53,673 nucleotides of DNA from an uncultured Bacilli bacterium (GTDB lineage: Bacteria; Bacillota_I; Bacilli_A; RF39; UBA660). This document shows positions 40,193-48,840 of the stretch, one piece after another. The notes under the pieces were generated by a model. The model was not told the DNA's origin. It did no database searches and worked only from the letters and a program-made list of their open reading frames with translations. Each line of letters begins with the position of its first letter. Positions within the stretch are counted from its first letter, which is position 1. Location of the stretch: the NCBI GenBank assembly GCA_934091055.1, contig CAKOKN010000007.1, positions 1 to 53,673 of the forward strand, written 5' to 3'. The position numbers were made by a program, and so were the translations under genes.

Positions 40193-41915
40193 CTTCTTCA
40201 TTAGTTTTATCTTCAGTATTGTTAGTATTGTTTTTAGTGTCGTCTTTCTTGTTATCTTCTTCTTTAGTAGTAGAATCTGTAGTGTTATCTTCTTTGTTGT
40301 CATCTTTCTTATTATCTTCTTCTACCTGAGGTTCTTTTGTTGTATTTTCTTCTTTTGTTATAACATTATCTTTCTTTTCTATTGTTGTATCTTCTTGTTT
40401 ATTATTATCACTAGGAGTAGTGGCTGTGTTTTGCTCTGGCTCTGGGTTTACTTTACTTGGATTTTGAATATTTCCAATACTATTACTGTAAGAAGAATTT
40501 AGTTTGTCACCATTAATAACTTTAGTTATTTGGGCTTTTGTTTCAGTTATACTTTTTTCGTTTGGTATCATAACATATAGTTTTTGGCCACTGTAAGAAT
40601 AAGTGTATTCGCTACTTCCTGTACCATCTAGGTTTGTACTTGTTATATTCCAATCACCTATATTTGATAATTCTTTTTTAATTAGTTTAGTTATATCAGT
40701 TTCAGATATATTGGTTTGGAATGTTCCTTTGATATTTGATAGTATTTTTGAATATTTATATATAGTACTTCCACTAGTGGCTTTTCTAATTATAGCTTCA
40801 ATTACAGCTTCTTGATTTCTTCCACGATCAATGTCACCACTTGGTAAGTTTTTTCTTTCTCTTGAAAAGGCTAGGGCTTGTTTTCCATTCATATGATTGT
40901 AGCCTTTATAGAATTTATAGCTATCTATATAGGATACAAAAGAGTATTCTGAGTATACATCAACACCATCTATAGCATCTATTAGTTTTTCTAAGGTAGT
41001 AAAGTTTACTCTTACATAGTAGTTGATATCTATATCTAATAGTTCTTCGATAGTATCTATTGACATATTGATACCATAATTTCCTGCGTGAGTAAGTTTA
41101 TCTTTATATCCAGAGGTACCTGCTAATTGTACATAGTAGTCTCTAGGTATAGATGTTAATAGAATTTGTTTAGTTGTAGGATTTACTGTCATTAATATAT
41201 TAACATCACTTCGAGATACTGTTTCAATATTTCCATAAACATCTATACCACTAATATAAATAGTGAATGGATCTTTAGTAATATCTACTGTTTTATTTTT
41301 TTCTTTGACAATAGTTCTAACTTTTATTTTGTATAATATTTGGTAATTATCAACGCCTTCTTCTTCTTTCTTTATATTGTAATAAGTTTCATCTGTTAAT
41401 AAGGCATCTATTTTTTTATCGTCTAAATCTTTAAATAGACTAGTATTATCTTCATAAACTTGTTTGTTTGTAGTTACTTTTTTATCTAATTTTTCTATAG
41501 CTTTATTAATGTTATTTAAATCATTTTCTACATAACCTAGATTTTTATCTTTTATTTCCTCGATATCTTTATAGGTATCTTTTAGAGATAAAACTAGGTA
41601 TGTTTCTTCATTATATCTTATTTTTGAAAATGAGTTAAAGAAATTCATTGTTATACCTAGGTAATATGTTACTAAAAGATATATTACTATAAGTATTCCT
41701 GATATAACATAACCTATTTTCTTTTTCTTTTTTAGTAAGAAAAAGCTAAGTATATATAATCCTATTGTAAGAATTAATAGAATTATAAAGTATAGGGTAG
41801 GGATAACATTAATTATTTTTATGAATGTTATAAATATTATTGTAACTACTGCGAATAATAGAAGATAAATACATTTGAAATTTAATTTTTTCTTTTCTTT
41901 TCTTCTTTTTTTCAT
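40179..41915 (-). CDS. LytR-CpsA-Psr (LCP) family protein
   Basis: 578 residues: basic N-terminus, three membrane helices (about 15-80 in total), an accessory extracytoplasmic domain (about 95-215), then the LCP catalytic domain with SRSDVNILMTVNPTTKQILLTSIPRDYYV, LTHAGNYGI, RVNFTTLEKLIDAIDGVDVYS and KQALAFSRERKNLPSGDIDRGRNQEAVI. These transfer glycopolymers (teichoic acid, capsule) onto peptidoglycan. A C-terminal tail of about 100 residues is Thr/Asn/Glu/Lys/Asp repeats (KEEDNKKDD-like). ATG 41915 with GGAGG close upstream is preferred over 41939. Confidence 0.92.
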   Translation of the reverse strand: MKKRRKEKKKLNFKCIYLLLFAVVTIIFITFIKIINVIPTLYFIILLILTIGLYILSFFLLKKKKKIGYVISGILIVIYLLVTYYLGITMNFFNSFSKIRYNEETYLVLSLKDTYKDIEEIKDKNLGYVENDLNNINKAIEKLDKKVTTNKQVYEDNTSLFKDLDDKKIDALLTDETYYNIKKEEEGVDNYQILYKIKVRTIVKEKNKTVDITKDPFTIYISGIDVYGNIETVSRSDVNILMTVNPTTKQILLTSIPRDYYVQLAGTSGYKDKLTHAGNYGINMSIDTIEELLDIDINYYVRVNFTTLEKLIDAIDGVDVYSEYSFVSYIDSYKFYKGYNHMNGKQALAFSRERKNLPSGDIDRGRNQEAVIEAIIRKATSGSTIYKYSKILSNIKGTFQTNISETDITKLIKKELSNIGDWNITSTNLDGTGSSEYTYSYSGQKLYVMIPNEKSITETKAQITKVINGDKLNSSYSNSIGNIQNPSKVNPEPEQNTATTPSDNNKQEDTTIEKKDNVITKEENTTKEPQVEEDNKKDDNKEDNTTDSTTKEEDNKKDDTKNNTNNTEDKTNEEEANS

Positions 41916-41934
41916 ACTTCCTCCGTTTGACATT

Positions 41935-41963
41935 ATCATAGCACATTTATGGGGTTTGGTAAA
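41935..41963 (-). promoter_or_regulatory. Promoter of the LCP gene
   Basis: Minus-strand TTTACC (41963-41958), 17-base spacer, TATGAT (41940-41935). The -10 box lies just upstream of the annotated longest frame, which favours the shorter start. Confidence 0.5.
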
Positions 41964-42008
41964 TATTTGATTTTATATTTTACACTTTATATAGTAAAGA
42001 AAGAGACT

Positions 42009-42689
42009 TTATCTGTCTCTGTCATTAAATATTAGGGCGTATCTTAGTATTTCAAGTAGTGTTGATAGCATTGATGCAACATAAGTGAAAGCTGCTGCAG
42101 CAAGCATACTTTTAGCACTACTTACTTCTTCGTTATCTAGTAGTTTTTGTTTGGTTAATTCATTTAATGCTCTTTTTGAAGCATTAAATTCTACTGGTAA
42201 TGTTATTATTTGAAATAATAGCATACTAAGTAAGAGAATTATTCCTACTTCTGCTAGTTTGTATGAGAACAGTATGCCTATTACTATTGCTAAATAGCCC
42301 ATTTTAGTACATAGGTTTACTACTGGAACTATTTTACTTCTAATACGCATAGGTAAATATTTTTCTTTGTCTTGAATAGCGTGACCACATTCGTGAGCGG
42401 CAACAGCAGCTCCTGCTATACTAGAACCGTGATATATATCAGTAGATAATTTGATTACTTTTCTGGTTGGATCATAGTGATCAGTTAGATTACCTTTAGT
42501 TTCTAATATCATTATATCTTGAAGTCCAGCTTTATCTAATATTTTTCTTGCAACATCGTAACCAGTATTATCTTTATTGTTTAATATTTTTTTATATTTA
42601 CGATAAGATAGTGATACTCCTAATTGTGATATTAATGTTATTATTATGGCAAGTGTTATTAGTAGATTATTTAAATATATATCATTCAT
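42009..42689 (-). CDS. YugP-type membrane zinc metallopeptidase
   Basis: 226 residues. The zinc motif HECGH (about 99-103) in AAVAAHECGHAIQDKEKYLPMRIRS, with a downstream NASKRALNEL that supplies the third ligand region, identifies the PF04298/YugP family. Four hydrophobic segments at about 8-24, 118-160 (two) and 195-215 place it in the membrane. Its substrates are unknown. AGGAGG precedes ATG 42689, 11 bases after cysS, so they are co-transcribed. Confidence 0.88.
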   Translation of the reverse strand: MNDIYLNNLLITLAIIITLISQLGVSLSYRKYKKILNNKDNTGYDVARKILDKAGLQDIMILETKGNLTDHYDPTRKVIKLSTDIYHGSSIAGAAVAAHECGHAIQDKEKYLPMRIRSKIVPVVNLCTKMGYLAIVIGILFSYKLAEVGIILLLSMLLFQIITLPVEFNASKRALNELTKQKLLDNEEVSSAKSMLAAAAFTYVASMLSTLLEILRYALIFNDRDR

Positions 42690-42700
42690 TTTAATACCTC

Positions 42701-44014
42701 CTAAAGTATGTTTTCTTTAATTAATTCTTCTCTAATAGTATCTGCTTTATCAAATTCTTTATTATTTCTATATTCTAGCCATTTATTATATTTTTCTATT
42801 TGTTCTTTAGTAAATTTAGGCATAGGATAGACAAGACCTAAGATATTGGTAATAGTTAATATTTTGTTAGTTAGTAGTAGTATATTATCTTCTTTGTTTC
42901 TTAGAGCTTGATTTAATTCTTTAACTAATGATAAAAGTAGAGTTATAACGTTTGGTGTATTAAGATCGTCATTCATATATTCTTCAAATGTATCATCTTT
43001 TTCTTCTTTGATGTTATGAATATCATTGATATTTAGAATAGTATTGGCATTTCTTAATACAGATTGTATTTTTGTATCAATACTTTGTGCTTCTTCAAAT
43101 ACTTTATCTGTTAGATTTAATGGTTGTCTATAGTTTGTACTTAAGAAAGCTAATTTTATTACATTAGCAGAGTGAGAGTTTAGAAAGTCTTTAGCTAGTA
43201 TGAAGTTTCCAAGACTTTTGCTCATTTTTACATTATTAATATTAATATGTCCGTTGTGCATCCAATAGTTGGCTATATAATTATTATTTAGAGCAATACT
43301 TTGGGCTATTTCATTTTCGTGATGTGGGAATTTTAGATCAACTCCACCAGCGTGTATATCTATTTTTGGCCCAAATAATTTGTTTATCATAACAACACAT
43401 TCTGTATGCCAACCAGGAATTCCTTTTCCCCAAGGACTATCAAAGTTTTCTCCAATATCTGTTTTTCTCCATAGAGCAAAATCTAATGGATTTTCTTTTT
43501 TAGTGTCTACTTCAACACGGGAACCTGATATTAAATCGTTAATGTCTTGATTTGATAGAATACCATAGTCTTTTATTTTTGATACTCTAAAGTAGACATC
43601 ACCATCTATTACATAAGCGTAGTCTTTATCAATTAGTTTTTGAATAAAATTGAAAATATCATCTAGATAGTTTATAACTTTAGGTCTTTCATCAATTTCG
43701 CAGCAGTTATAGTTTTTAAGATCTTCTAAGTAGGCTTTGATAAATTTATCTGCTACTTCTCTTTCTGTTATTCCTTCTTCAAGAGCAACTTTTGTTATTT
43801 TGGGATTAATGTCAGTAAAATTAGAGGCATAAGTTACTTTATACCCTAAATATTTTAAGTATTTGTAGACTACATCAAAAGTTATTACTGGTCTTATATT
43901 TCCAATGTGAACATAGTTATATACAGTAGGACCACATACATACATTGTAACTTTACCTTCTTCTATTGGATGAAATTCTTCAATTTTATCAGTAAGTGAA
44001 TTATATATTTTCAT
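42701..44014 (-). CDS. cysS: Cysteinyl-tRNA synthetase
   Basis: 437 residues. Class I synthetase: MYVCGPTVYNYVHIGNIRP with Cys28 and a VHIGN version of HIGH, GWHTECVVM and HAGGVDLKFPHHENEIAQS with the zinc-site Cys/His/Glu, and VKMSKSLGNFI (KMSKS, about 261-265). The C-terminal DALR region is reduced. AAAGGAGAG precedes ATG 44014. No T-box is visible in the 122-base gap upstream, unlike tyrS. Confidence 0.96.
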   Translation of the reverse strand: MKIYNSLTDKIEEFHPIEEGKVTMYVCGPTVYNYVHIGNIRPVITFDVVYKYLKYLGYKVTYASNFTDINPKITKVALEEGITEREVADKFIKAYLEDLKNYNCCEIDERPKVINYLDDIFNFIQKLIDKDYAYVIDGDVYFRVSKIKDYGILSNQDINDLISGSRVEVDTKKENPLDFALWRKTDIGENFDSPWGKGIPGWHTECVVMINKLFGPKIDIHAGGVDLKFPHHENEIAQSIALNNNYIANYWMHNGHININNVKMSKSLGNFILAKDFLNSHSANVIKLAFLSTNYRQPLNLTDKVFEEAQSIDTKIQSVLRNANTILNINDIHNIKEEKDDTFEEYMNDDLNTPNVITLLLSLVKELNQALRNKEDNILLLTNKILTITNILGLVYPMPKFTKEQIEKYNKWLEYRNNKEFDKADTIREELIKENIL

Positions 44015-44136
44015 TTTTCTCTCTCCTTTAACATTATATTTATAAAATATGGTATAAATATGTGAAAAATAATTACTAGTTTATTATATCATATTTTTTG
44101 CTGTTATAAATATTTATTTTATTTAAAAATAGATAT

Positions 44137-44808
44137 CTATTTAAATATATTAAATGGATATCTATTTGGAACTTTTAATGTGAATGTTAATGTTTCCTTG
44201 GTGATAGGGTGTACTAAAGTAATTGATTGTGCAAATAGAGCAATATCTATATTATTTGGATTATTACCATATTTTGAGTCTCCCACTAGAGGATGATTTC
44301 TTGATGAAAATTGCACTCTTATTTGATGAGAACGACCTGTTATTAAGTTTATTTCTACTAGGGATAGATTATCTTTTTCACTTATTACTTTATATTTTAA
44401 TGAAGAAGCTTTACCTTTATCTTTAGAAGTTACATAACTTTTATTTTCTTTTTCATTTTTTATAAGATAGTCATTTAGGGTGTCCTCTTTATTTTTTAGA
44501 ATACCTTTTATTACTGCTAGATAAGTTTTATGAAAAGTATTATTTCTAATTTCTTCACTTAATCTAGAAGCTGCTTTAGAAGTTTTAGCAAATACCATTA
44601 TGCCTCCTACGGGTCTATCTAATCTGTGGACTAGGCCAATGTAGGCATCACCACTTTTATTTTCGTTTTTAATTCGATAGTCTTTTAATAATCTTATCAT
44701 ATCTATATCTTTACTTTTGTCTTCTTGAACGGGGATACCGACTGGCTTTTCTACTACTAATAGATGATTATCTTCATAGATGATGTTAATCTTTGGTAAC
44801 TTTTCCAT
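44137..44808 (-). CDS. RluA-family 23S/tRNA pseudouridine synthase
   Basis: About 223 residues. The catalytic Asp is in GLVHRLDRPVGGIMVFAKTSKAAS (about 61-84), and SLVEINLITGRSHQIRVQFSSRNHPLVGDSKYG is the second family block. There is no S4 domain at the N-terminus, so this is a YhcT/RluC-lite type; target position is unknown. Starts at ATG 44808 (GTG 44817 possible) inside the upstream methyltransferase gene, 23 bp overlap, so RNA modification enzymes are coupled. Confidence 0.88.
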   Translation of the reverse strand: MEKLPKINIIYEDNHLLVVEKPVGIPVQEDKSKDIDMIRLLKDYRIKNENKSGDAYIGLVHRLDRPVGGIMVFAKTSKAASRLSEEIRNNTFHKTYLAVIKGILKNKEDTLNDYLIKNEKENKSYVTSKDKGKASSLKYKVISEKDNLSLVEINLITGRSHQIRVQFSSRNHPLVGDSKYGNNPNNIDIALFAQSITLVHPITKETLTFTLKVPNRYPFNIFK

Positions 44809-45646
44809 AAATACCACAAGGTAAGATAAGATTATTTTCGGTGACGGGTAGACAATTTTCGCCAGTTTCTATTTTGTAGTCAGGGAAGTTTTGTTTTAAG
44901 ATATTTTCTAATGATATATGACTTATTCCTGTTGTATAACAACTTACTAATAAAAATGAGAAGTTATCATCTAATACTTTTTTTACGTGTTCTAGTAGAC
45001 GAGGAAAGTCGTTTTCAAATTTCCATACTTCTTTATTTGGACCTCTTCCATAACTAGGTGGATCCATTATAATGCCTTCATATTTTCTTTCTCTTCTTTC
45101 TTCTCTTTCTAGAAACTTAATAGTATCTTCAGTAATAAATCTTATTTTATTATTATCTAAATTACATAAATGCATGTTTTCTTTGGCCCATTCATTTATA
45201 CTTTTTGAAGCATCTACGTGAACTGTCTCAGTGGCTCCTGAAGCAGATGCCATCATAGTCGCACATCCTGTATAAGCAAATAGATTTAATACTTTCATTT
45301 CATTATTATTTTGTCTATATTCTTTTACTTTTCTTTCAATGAAGTCCCAGTTGGCGGCTTGTTCAGGAAAAATTCCTGTGTGTTTGAAGTTAGTAGGAGA
45401 TACTTTGAAGGTTAAATTTTTATAGTTTACAGTCCAATACTCTGGTAATTTTTTATTGAATTCCCAGTGTCCTCCTCCTTCAGTACTACGATAATACTTT
45501 CCATCATAATTTTGCCATTTGCTAGTTTTATTCCATATTATTTGGGGATCTGGTCTTATTAAAATAATTTCTTTCCAGCGTTCTAGTTTTTCACCAGCAC
45601 CTGTTTTTATACATTCATAGTCTTTCCAATTATTACTTATATTCAT
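44786..45646 (-). CDS. Class I SAM-dependent RNA methyltransferase (RlmI/K-like)
   Basis: 286 residues. The N-terminal half carries GAGEKLERWKEIILIRPDPQIIW and YWTVNYKNLTFKVSPTNFKHTGIFPEQAANWDFI; the Rossmann domain has VLNLFAYTGCATMMASASGA (SAM loop), the acidic HVDASKS end of strand 2, and IIMDPPSYGRGP (motif IV). This is the Methyltrans_SAM/PF10672-like group, related to RlmI and RlmK, likely targeting 23S rRNA. GAGGTG precedes ATG 45646; a longer frame to 45709 has no good start. Confidence 0.85.
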   Translation of the reverse strand: MNISNNWKDYECIKTGAGEKLERWKEIILIRPDPQIIWNKTSKWQNYDGKYYRSTEGGGHWEFNKKLPEYWTVNYKNLTFKVSPTNFKHTGIFPEQAANWDFIERKVKEYRQNNNEMKVLNLFAYTGCATMMASASGATETVHVDASKSINEWAKENMHLCNLDNNKIRFITEDTIKFLEREERRERKYEGIIMDPPSYGRGPNKEVWKFENDFPRLLEHVKKVLDDNFSFLLVSCYTTGISHISLENILKQNFPDYKIETGENCLPVTENNLILPCGIYGKVTKD

Positions 45647-45697
45647 TTTGCACCTCGTATAGATTATAACATAATAAGAGAATAAATTAAATATTAA

Positions 45698-45728
45698 AAT
45701 AAAAAACATTACTTAATAATAATGTTTT
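45698..45728 (-). terminator. Terminator of the Hsp20 gene
   Basis: Minus-strand stem AAAACATTA/TAATGTTTT (45728-45720 with 45711-45703), then TTTATTTT. It includes the Hsp20 stop. Confidence 0.7.
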
Positions 45729-46092
45729 GACTATTTTGTTTATGAATATCTTCTTTAGGAAAAGATATAGTTAAAATTCCATTTTCATAGTTTGCTTTGA
45801 TGTCAGTTTCTTTTTTATCTCCGATAAAGAAGCTTCTTTTTATTTCACCTTGAAATCTTTCTCTTCTTACATATACTTCAGTTTTTAGTTCAATATTTCT
45901 TGAAGCTGTTATGGTTAAGTAACCTTGTTCATAAGTTATATTGATATCTTCTTTCTTTAATCCTGGCAGATCTACTTCAATAATATAGAGTTTATCTTGC
46001 ATTCTTATATCTGTTTTCATAAAATCTTTTTCATTAATAAATGGTGCGTTTGCAAAAGTATAATAATCATTTAAATAATATTTTGGTAACAT
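45709..46092 (-). CDS. Hsp20/alpha-crystallin family small heat shock protein
   Basis: 127 residues. The alpha-crystallin domain (about 25-115) shows KTDIRMQDKLYIIEVDLPGLKKEDINITYEQGYLTITA and YENGILTISFPK (the GxLxxxxP-like strand). It binds unfolding proteins under stress. An unusually short N-terminal arm (about 22 residues) precedes the domain. AGGAAGAT precedes ATG 46092. No CIRCE operator (TTAGCACTC-type repeat) is visible upstream, so control is unclear. Confidence 0.92.
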   Translation of the reverse strand: MLPKYYLNDYYTFANAPFINEKDFMKTDIRMQDKLYIIEVDLPGLKKEDINITYEQGYLTITASRNIELKTEVYVRRERFQGEIKRSFFIGDKKETDIKANYENGILTISFPKEDIHKQNSQNIIIK

Positions 46093-46140
46093 TTCTATCT
46101 TCCTTTCTTTTATATTATGTATAGTTAATTTAATAGTATA

Positions 46141-46497
46141 CTAGTTTTCAATTATTAAATTACTATTACCTAAAGGTAGATAGAAGGCATTTCCTATAAG
46201 TGCAAAGAAAGTAGCTATTAATAATAGTTCTTCTTGCTTTTTTTCATCATCATCTTTAGCATTTTGATAACTATAGTAGGCATTTAAAAAGAAATAAATG
46301 GCTATGATAAAAAATAACCTACGATTGTATTTATATACTTTATTAGCAGTATTATTATCTATACATTTGATACCAAGAATACTTTTTTTCTTTTCTATTA
46401 TTATACTTAGAGATGTTATACTAGCAATAGTAGCTAAAAAGAAAAAGATAATATCTATATTTACTTGTTTTAAAAGTTCTTCTTTATTACTATTCAT
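46141..46497 (-). CDS. Small membrane protein, unknown
   Basis: 118 residues with hydrophobic segments at about 15-34, 58-76 and 88-107, linked by charged loops (NAKDDDEKKQEE). No family recognised. No Shine-Dalgarno-like sequence is seen before ATG 46497; the adjacent XRE gene's terminator lies just upstream, so expression level is doubtful. It sits between the XRE regulator and Hsp20 on the same strand. Confidence 0.6.
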   Translation of the reverse strand: MNSNKEELLKQVNIDIIFFFLATIASITSLSIIIEKKKSILGIKCIDNNTANKVYKYNRRLFFIIAIYFFLNAYYSYQNAKDDDEKKQEELLLIATFFALIGNAFYLPLGNSNLIIEN

Positions 46498-46508
46498 ATT
46501 AAATTATA

Positions 46509-46536
46509 TAAAAAAAGAATGATAAATATCATTCTA
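46509..46536 (-). terminator. Terminator of the XRE gene
   Basis: Minus-strand stem AGAATGATA/TATCATTCT (46535-46527 with 46524-46516), loop of 2-3 bases, then TTTTTTT. Confidence 0.75.
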
Positions 46537-46872
46537 ATTAGTGGTAGTATTTATTTTAACATATTCTTCTCTCATTATGGATATAATTCTTACAATAAAA
46601 TCTAAGTCAGAATCATTTAAATATTTACAGTTTTCAACAATATATTTTATTTTATCAGTATTTTCAATATCATTATTATTAATATCTAGTAGAGAGTTTA
46701 AATCAATATTAAATATTTTTGCAATATTTTTTAATACAGAAGAAGTTGGTTCAGATTTACCTGTTTCAATTCTAGATAGATAGTTTCTATTTATTTTAAG
46801 CATATTTGCTAATTCTTCTTGTGATATCTTTTTGCCCTTTCTTAAAAGTTTAATTTTTTCTCCTAACTTCAT
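46534..46872 (-). CDS. XRE-family transcriptional regulator
   Basis: 112 residues. The helix-turn-helix (about 4-60) is typical: MKLGEKIKLLRKGKKISQEELANMLKINRNYLSRIETGKSEPTSSVLKNIAKIFNI. A short acidic dimerisation or sensor tail follows. Strong GGAGG before ATG 46872 and its own promoter suggest an independent unit; the neighbouring small membrane protein may be its target. Signal unknown. Confidence 0.88.
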   Translation of the reverse strand: MKLGEKIKLLRKGKKISQEELANMLKINRNYLSRIETGKSEPTSSVLKNIAKIFNIDLNSLLDINNNDIENTDKIKYIVENCKYLNDSDLDFIVRIISIMREEYVKINTTTN

Positions 46873-46900
46873 ATTATATTAACCTCCAAAAACTATTTTT

Positions 46901-46929
46901 ATTATAATAGATTATCTTTTGTTTGATAA
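46901..46929 (-). promoter_or_regulatory. Promoter of the XRE gene
   Basis: Minus-strand TTATCA (46929-46924), 17-base spacer, TATAAT (46906-46901). Confidence 0.5.
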
Positions 46930-47054
46930 TTGGTTGTTAATAATATTACCAAAAATGATATAATTATTATCTAATATTGCTTTGATTGCTATTATTAGTA
47001 ATATTATGTATATTATATTTAATTATTTATCATATATTAATTAATATTTATTAC

Positions 47055-47083
47055 TTGTTTTTCTTTTTTAAAATTGCTATAAT
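47055..47083 (+). promoter_or_regulatory. Extended -10 promoter of gatCAB
   Basis: TTGTTT (47055-47060), 17-base spacer, TATAAT (47078-47083) preceded by TGC, an extended -10 element. The rest of the 46930-47110 gap is AT-rich with nothing else evident. Confidence 0.65.
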
Positions 47084-47110
47084 ATTAGTGATTTAGAAGA
47101 GGAGGATGTT

Positions 47111-47404
47111 ATGACTGAAGAGAGATTGGCTTTTTTAGCAAAGAAATTAATGTTTGAAATGAAAAAAGAAGAATATGAAACTTTAAAGGACGAGTTTGAT
47201 ATAATATTAAAACAGATGGATTTAATTGGAAATATAAAAGATATTGATAAAGTAGAAGCGATGACTTTTCCTTTTGATTTAGATTTAGATGATACTTTTT
47301 TAAGAGAAGATATAGCTAGTAATGAAATTACTTTTGAAGATATGAAGATAAATGTTAAAGATTATGAAGATAGTAGAGTAAAGGTACCTAAGGTGGTGGA
47401 GTAA
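47111..47404 (+). CDS. gatC: Asp-tRNA(Asn)/Glu-tRNA(Gln) amidotransferase subunit C
   Basis: 97 residues. LAFLAKKLMFEMKKEEYETLKDEFDIILKQMDLI and the D-[IV]-D-x-V-x-x-x-T-x-P pattern (IDKVEAMTFPFDL), with LREDIASNE, are the GatC pattern. It wraps and stabilises GatA and GatB. GAGGAGGATG precedes ATG 47111. First in gatCAB, all with overlapping stops and starts. Confidence 0.93.
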   Translation: MTEERLAFLAKKLMFEMKKEEYETLKDEFDIILKQMDLIGNIKDIDKVEAMTFPFDLDLDDTFLREDIASNEITFEDMKINVKDYEDSRVKVPKVVE

Positions 47405-48840
47405 TGACTGATAAACTTATTGATGAAATTAGAGATAATTTAGATAATGGTAATGTAACTAGTGATGAGTTATTTAATGAAGCTACTATGAAAGCTGAGA
47501 AATATCAAGAAGATTATAATAGTTTTGTTACTATTTTAAATAAGAAAGAAGAAATGGATGGAAATAGTATATTAAGAGGTATTCCATATGCTTTGAAAGA
47601 TAATATTTCTACTAAAGGGATACTTACTACAGCATCTTCTAATATATTAAAAGACTATATTCCTTTATATGATGCTACTGTATATAAAAAGTTAAAAGAA
47701 GCAGGAGCAGTACTTATGGGTAAGACTGTACTTGATGAACTTGCTATGGGTGGTACTGGTACTACAGGACATACAGGTATAGTTAAAAATCCTTGGGATA
47801 AGACAAGAATGATTGGAGGAAGTTCTGCTGGTAGTGCTTCTTCAGTAGCTTTAGGTATTGTACCTTTTGCAATTGGTTCTGATACAGGAGATTCTATTAG
47901 GAAGCCTGCTGCTTATGGAGGAGTAGTTGGTTATAAACCTACTTATGGTAGGATATCTAGATATGGATTGTTTTCTTTCGCATCAAGTTTAGATTGTGTT
48001 GGTGTTTTTTCAAGAAGTGTTAAAGATATTGCTTATGTTATGGATGTTATAAAAGGTTATGATAAAAAAGATATGACTAGTTTGCCTGATGAAAATATCT
48101 CCTATATAGATAATTTAAATAATGATGTTAGAGGTAAGAAATTATTTTATATAAAAGAGGCAATGGAAATAGATAATGGTAATACTGAATTAAAAGCTAT
48201 TATGGATAACTTCAAGTGTGTTATTGATAAATGTAGAGAACTTGGTATAGAAGTAGAAGAAGTTAGTTTTAGAAAAGATTTATTAGAGGCTATATATCCT
48301 TCTTATATGTGTATATCTTGTGCGGAAGCTACTAGTAATAATTCTAATTTGACTGGTATTCCTTTTGGAAATAGAATAGATGGTAATAGTATTGAAGATA
48401 TAATGATGAAAACTAGAACAGAAGGTTTTTCAGAACTTATTAAGAGAAGATTTGTTTTAGGTAGTTATATTCTTCAAAAAGAAAATCAAGAAAAATTATT
48501 TTTAAATGCTGGTAGAGTAAGAAGACTTATTGTTGATGGTATTAATGAATTATTTAAAGAGTATGATGGGCTTATTATGCCTACTACTGGTGATATTGCT
48601 CCTTTATTTGATAAAGCTAGTGATAAGTTATCTGATGAATATTTAATACTTGGTAATCATTTAGTTATAGGTAATTTTGGTGGATTTCCTAGTATATCTA
48701 TTCCTAGTGGTTTTGTTAATAATATGCCTATTAGTGTAAATATTACTGGTAGAGCTAGGGAAGATAGTTTAGTACTTAACTTAGCTAATAAGATAGAAGA
48801 AGTACTTGGATATAAAGGTCAGGTGAGTACAAATGAGTAG
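47404..48840 (+). CDS. gatA: Asp-tRNA(Asn)/Glu-tRNA(Gln) amidotransferase subunit A
   Basis: 478 residues. Amidase-signature enzyme that releases ammonia from glutamine for tRNA-dependent Gln/Asn synthesis. The Ser-cisSer-Lys triad lies in IPYALKDNIST (Lys), GGSSAGSASSVALG and SDTGDSIRKPAAYGGVVGYKPTYGRISRYG. ATG 47404 shares a base with the gatC stop. Presence of gatCAB fits a lineage that makes Gln-tRNA and possibly Asn-tRNA indirectly. Confidence 0.97.
   Translation: MTDKLIDEIRDNLDNGNVTSDELFNEATMKAEKYQEDYNSFVTILNKKEEMDGNSILRGIPYALKDNISTKGILTTASSNILKDYIPLYDATVYKKLKEAGAVLMGKTVLDELAMGGTGTTGHTGIVKNPWDKTRMIGGSSAGSASSVALGIVPFAIGSDTGDSIRKPAAYGGVVGYKPTYGRISRYGLFSFASSLDCVGVFSRSVKDIAYVMDVIKGYDKKDMTSLPDENISYIDNLNNDVRGKKLFYIKEAMEIDNGNTELKAIMDNFKCVIDKCRELGIEVEEVSFRKDLLEAIYPSYMCISCAEATSNNSNLTGIPFGNRIDGNSIEDIMMKTRTEGFSELIKRRFVLGSYILQKENQEKLFLNAGRVRRLIVDGINELFKEYDGLIMPTTGDIAPLFDKASDKLSDEYLILGNHLVIGNFGGFPSISIPSGFVNNMPISVNITGRAREDSLVLNLANKIEEVLGYKGQVSTNE

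Noticed and set aside
40161..40502. 113-codon plus-strand frame rich in Phe and Val
   Set aside because: Antisense of the LCP low-complexity tail; no independent start signal.
44015..44136. T-box leader upstream of cysS
   Set aside because: No AGGTGGTACCGCG-like T-box or terminator of that form in the 122-base gap, in contrast to tyrS.
46093..46140. CIRCE-type heat-shock operator upstream of Hsp20
   Set aside because: No GCACTC-type inverted repeat is present in the short gap.
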